NCBI GenBank assembly: GCA_045611845.1
Contig: JAZKXZ010000025.1
Span: 350,577-414,576, forward strand
Direction: 5' to 3'
DNA: 64,000 nucleotides
Source: Enterocola sp045611845
GTDB taxonomy: Bacteria > Bacteroidota > Bacteroidia > Bacteroidales > Paludibacteraceae
In this document: positions 62,057 to 64,000 of the stretch, one piece after another
Position numbering within the stretch: the stretch's first letter is position 1
Layout: every line of letters starts with the position of its first letter
Program-made: the position numbers and the translations under genes
The notes under the pieces: model-generated
What the model was told of the DNA's origin: nothing
Seen by the model: the letters and a program-made list of their open reading frames with translations, nothing else
The model's database searches: none

Positions 62057-62758
62057 ATGAACGGATATAAGCAACTCATATTAAAGTATTCTAACTTTAG
62101 AAATGAATTCTCAAAAGATGAATTGTGGAATTATATTTCTAAAGAAGGTGGTGTTAGTAAAAATACTTTCAATGTTACCCTAGCAAGAATGGTTTCCAAA
62201 GGTGAACTAGTTAGGCTAGGCAGGGGGAATTATATGACTCCTAACCATAAAATGTATTTTAAACCTGTTGTAAAAGAAAGTGAACTAAAGGTAGTTGAGG
62301 TCCTTAATGAAAAATTTCCATTGGCCATTTTTTGTGTTTACAATGGTAATAGTTTCTCAACATTGCAACACCATTTGTCTGAGAATAATGTTACTTATAT
62401 CGAGGTAGATAGAAATGTAATTGAGAGTGTATTTCATACTCTTCAAGATTTGGGTTACAAAGTATGGATAGAACCAAATAATGATATAGTGTATAAGTAT
62501 ATAGACTTAAAAGACAATGTTATTATAGTAAAGCCACTTGTAACAGAATCCCCTCTACAGAAGATAAATGGGGTATATGCTCCTACCTTAGAAAAATTAT
62601 TAGTTGATATTAATAAGGACGAAGACTTTTTTTACCTTCAAGGTTTAGAAGCCAAACGTATGCATGAAAATGCCAAGTCTCTATATAATATTAATCCATC
62701 AAGACTGAAAAGATATGCTAGAAGAAGAGGATTAAAATTAATAGAGCAATATGATTAA
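62057..62758 (+). CDS. AbiEi-type antitoxin/transcriptional regulator
   Basis: 233 aa. N-terminal winged-helix (FSKDELWNYISKEGGVSKNT ... LARMVSKGELVRLGRGNYM, 18-60) as in AbiEi antitoxins, then a C-terminal domain ending in a basic segment RLKRYARRRGLKLIEQ. It overlaps the toxin gene by 8 bases. In AbiE systems this protein represses the operon and neutralises the toxin without a stable complex (type IV). The subfamily differs from classical AbiEi, so it is named by position and fold. Confidence 0.82.
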   Translation: MNGYKQLILKYSNFRNEFSKDELWNYISKEGGVSKNTFNVTLARMVSKGELVRLGRGNYMTPNHKMYFKPVVKESELKVVEVLNEKFPLAIFCVYNGNSFSTLQHHLSENNVTYIEVDRNVIESVFHTLQDLGYKVWIEPNNDIVYKYIDLKDNVIIVKPLVTESPLQKINGVYAPTLEKLLVDINKDEDFFYLQGLEAKRMHENAKSLYNINPSRLKRYARRRGLKLIEQYD

Positions 62759-63830
62759 CAAAAAATGTTTTACCAAACAGTGGATTGAACAAAAGTCCCA
62801 AGAATTAAATTATTCTGATAAAAACCTAATTGAAAAGGTTATACGTGCATTCTCTTTATTGGATATGCTAGCATCTTCAGGATGTCCATTTTGTTTTAAG
62901 GGTGGATCATCTTTGATGCTTATATTTAATAAGTCCACTCACAGATTGTCTATTGATATAGATATTATGTGCCCTCCAGGAACAGATATAGAACAATATC
63001 TTTCTGAATATGTTAAGAGTGGTTTTATTAGTTATGAACTGATAGAGCGTAAGCAGGCAGGTAAAGATGTTCCCAAAGAACATTCTAAGTTCTATTATAA
63101 GGTTGCATTTAATGAGTATGCCAATAAAGAGTCTTTTATTCTTTTAGATGTGTTGTATGAGGATTGTCACTATCACCAAGTAAATACGGTTATTATAGAA
63201 CATGAGTTAATTGAATGTGATGGGAATCCTCTTTTTGTAAATATTCCATCTGTAGGAGATATTCTTGGCGACAAACTTACTGCATTTGCACCAGAAACAA
63301 CAGGAATACCTTATTACAAAGGAGAGTATTTAGCAACTTTAGAAATAATAAAGCAACTATATGATATAGGAAGATTATTTGATAAAGTGACAGATTTGTA
63401 TGTAACCAAACTATCTTTTAATAAAATTGCACCAATAGAGTTGTCGTATCGTGGGTTGTGTACCTCTGATTTATCTCAAATATTTAGCGACATAAGAAAT
63501 ACATCGTTAAATATTACAACAAGAGGAATGGTTGATAAAGATAAATTTTATTTATTGCAGAAAGGAATTAAAAGTATAAAATCCTTTATGCACAAATCTC
63601 AATATAGGATAGAACAAGCAATTGTAGATTCTGCTAAAGCTGCATATTTAGCAACTTGTATAGAAATGGGTGAAGATAAATTAGTTCATTATGAAAACAT
63701 AAATCAAATTATCGATTTAAGTATAGGAAAGATATTCTCAACCAAACTTAATAAGTTAAAACTTAATAATCCTGAAGCTTTTTATTACTGGTATAAAACA
63801 GAGGAATTATTAAAGAATAATCCCAAATAA
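62751..63830 (+). CDS. AbiEii-type nucleotidyltransferase toxin
   Basis: 359 aa. The nucleotidyltransferase signature is FKGGSSLMLIF (GGSSL at 51-55) followed by HRLSIDIDI with metal ligands Asp69 and Asp71. Motif III-like GDILGDKLTAFAPETTG lies further on. AbiEii toxins transfer nucleotides to targets such as tRNA and stop growth on phage infection. Second gene of the pair and, with it, the only content between the two IS-end-like repeats. Confidence 0.87.
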   Translation: MINKKCFTKQWIEQKSQELNYSDKNLIEKVIRAFSLLDMLASSGCPFCFKGGSSLMLIFNKSTHRLSIDIDIMCPPGTDIEQYLSEYVKSGFISYELIERKQAGKDVPKEHSKFYYKVAFNEYANKESFILLDVLYEDCHYHQVNTVIIEHELIECDGNPLFVNIPSVGDILGDKLTAFAPETTGIPYYKGEYLATLEIIKQLYDIGRLFDKVTDLYVTKLSFNKIAPIELSYRGLCTSDLSQIFSDIRNTSLNITTRGMVDKDKFYLLQKGIKSIKSFMHKSQYRIEQAIVDSAKAAYLATCIEMGEDKLVHYENINQIIDLSIGKIFSTKLNKLKLNNPEAFYYWYKTEELLKNNPK

Positions 63831-63838
63831 ACTCTATA

Positions 63839-63900
63839 CCACACAACCACACTTGACCCCTTGATATGAACCCCGAAAGTTAGACAAAAAACTTTCGGGG
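63839..63900 (+). mobile_element. IS end (left end of IS3-like element)
   Basis: CCACACAACCACACT (63839-63853) and TGATATGAACCCCGAAAGTT (63862-63881) are direct repeats of 61723-61756. CCCCGAAAGTT (63871) forms a hairpin with AACTTTCGGGG (63890). A transposase-like ORF starts 5 bases later, so this is probably the terminal inverted repeat and leader hairpin of an IS. Confidence 0.7.
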
Positions 63901-63904
63901 TTTT

Positions 63905-64000
63905 ATGTCAAAAAAGCGCAAGAAACATGGATATGCAGAACGATTGAAATATATGCATATGTTAGAAGATGGATATTCTATTAAATACATAGGTACACAC
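63905..64000 (+). CDS. IS3-like transposase, N-terminal helix-turn-helix (partial)
   Basis: 32 codons before the window ends: MSKKRKKHGYAERLKYMHML then EDGYSIKYIGTH. The basic start followed by a helix of the type ERLKYMHMLEDGYSIKYIG is like the first helix-turn-helix of IS3-family OrfA proteins. Too short for a firm subgroup. Together with the adjacent IS-end it marks a mobile element that continues to the right. Confidence 0.6.
   Translation, partial: MSKKRKKHGYAERLKYMHMLEDGYSIKYIGTH

Overview
The window is AT-rich chromosomal DNA from a member of the Bacteroidota, most likely order Bacteroidales. Evidence: many genes are preceded by the Bacteroidota -7 box TAnnTTTG (usually TATCTTTG or TATTTTTG), lipoprotein signals are frequent, and several families are typical of the phylum: PorP/SprF, GldB, a TamL-like BamA-family lipoprotein, DUF4270, DUF4230, and the pairing of panC/panD with a short GT5 glycogen-synthase-like gene. 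I cannot name the genus. I see no rRNA, CRISPR array or prophage.

Layout. 1-4061 (minus): a Wzx-type flippase cut by the window edge, then leuS. 4175-5400: cysK, tRNA-Arg(TCT), a long hairpin and four tandem small hairpins. 5412-23002 (minus): an esterase lipoprotein, TamL-like protein, alpha-glucan phosphorylase, M3 peptidase, Rsh ((p)ppGpp enzyme), and a type IX secretion cassette (type B adhesin, PorE-like OmpA protein, PorP/SprF), then a YtxH/holin-like/small-protein operon. 23003-23553 is a long non-coding stretch with a heptamer repeat and a rod-like, 6S-like RNA candidate.

23554-33418 (plus) is the most unusual part. A 191-aa putative regulator is followed by about 15 close-packed genes: lipoproteins, small basic proteins, an OmpA-domain protein with a membrane anchor, TerB-like proteins, an internally duplicated 104-aa protein, two DUF4230 proteins, a BacNav-like voltage-gated channel and a GIY-YIG-like protein. 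The regulator and the first cluster gene share a 19-bp direct-repeat motif at exactly the same distance from their -7 boxes, so they are probably co-regulated. I do not recognise this set as a described system.

33419-34854 is a small gene graveyard (peptidase and RhuM fragments) around a NYN-domain gene. 34825-48135 carries a small Ser/Thr kinase, an RluA-type synthase, a MORN-type YwqK protein, xseA/xseB, a three-gene RND efflux operon, queA, a TlpA-like thioredoxin and a WG-repeat protein. 48231-53648 holds radA, panD, panC, the GT5-like gene, a DUF4270 lipoprotein and a YigZ/IMPACT protein. 53747-61703 is a second type IX cassette, whose OmpA-family gene is broken by an in-frame TAA, followed by SPOR and GldB lipoproteins. 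61723-64000 is an AbiE-type toxin-antitoxin pair between two copies of IS-end-like sequence, with the start of an IS3-like transposase at the right edge.

A further theme is a family of intergenic inverted repeats with variable arms and a conserved A-run/GCC-loop-GGC core (38762-38814, 49620-49695, 49706-49785).
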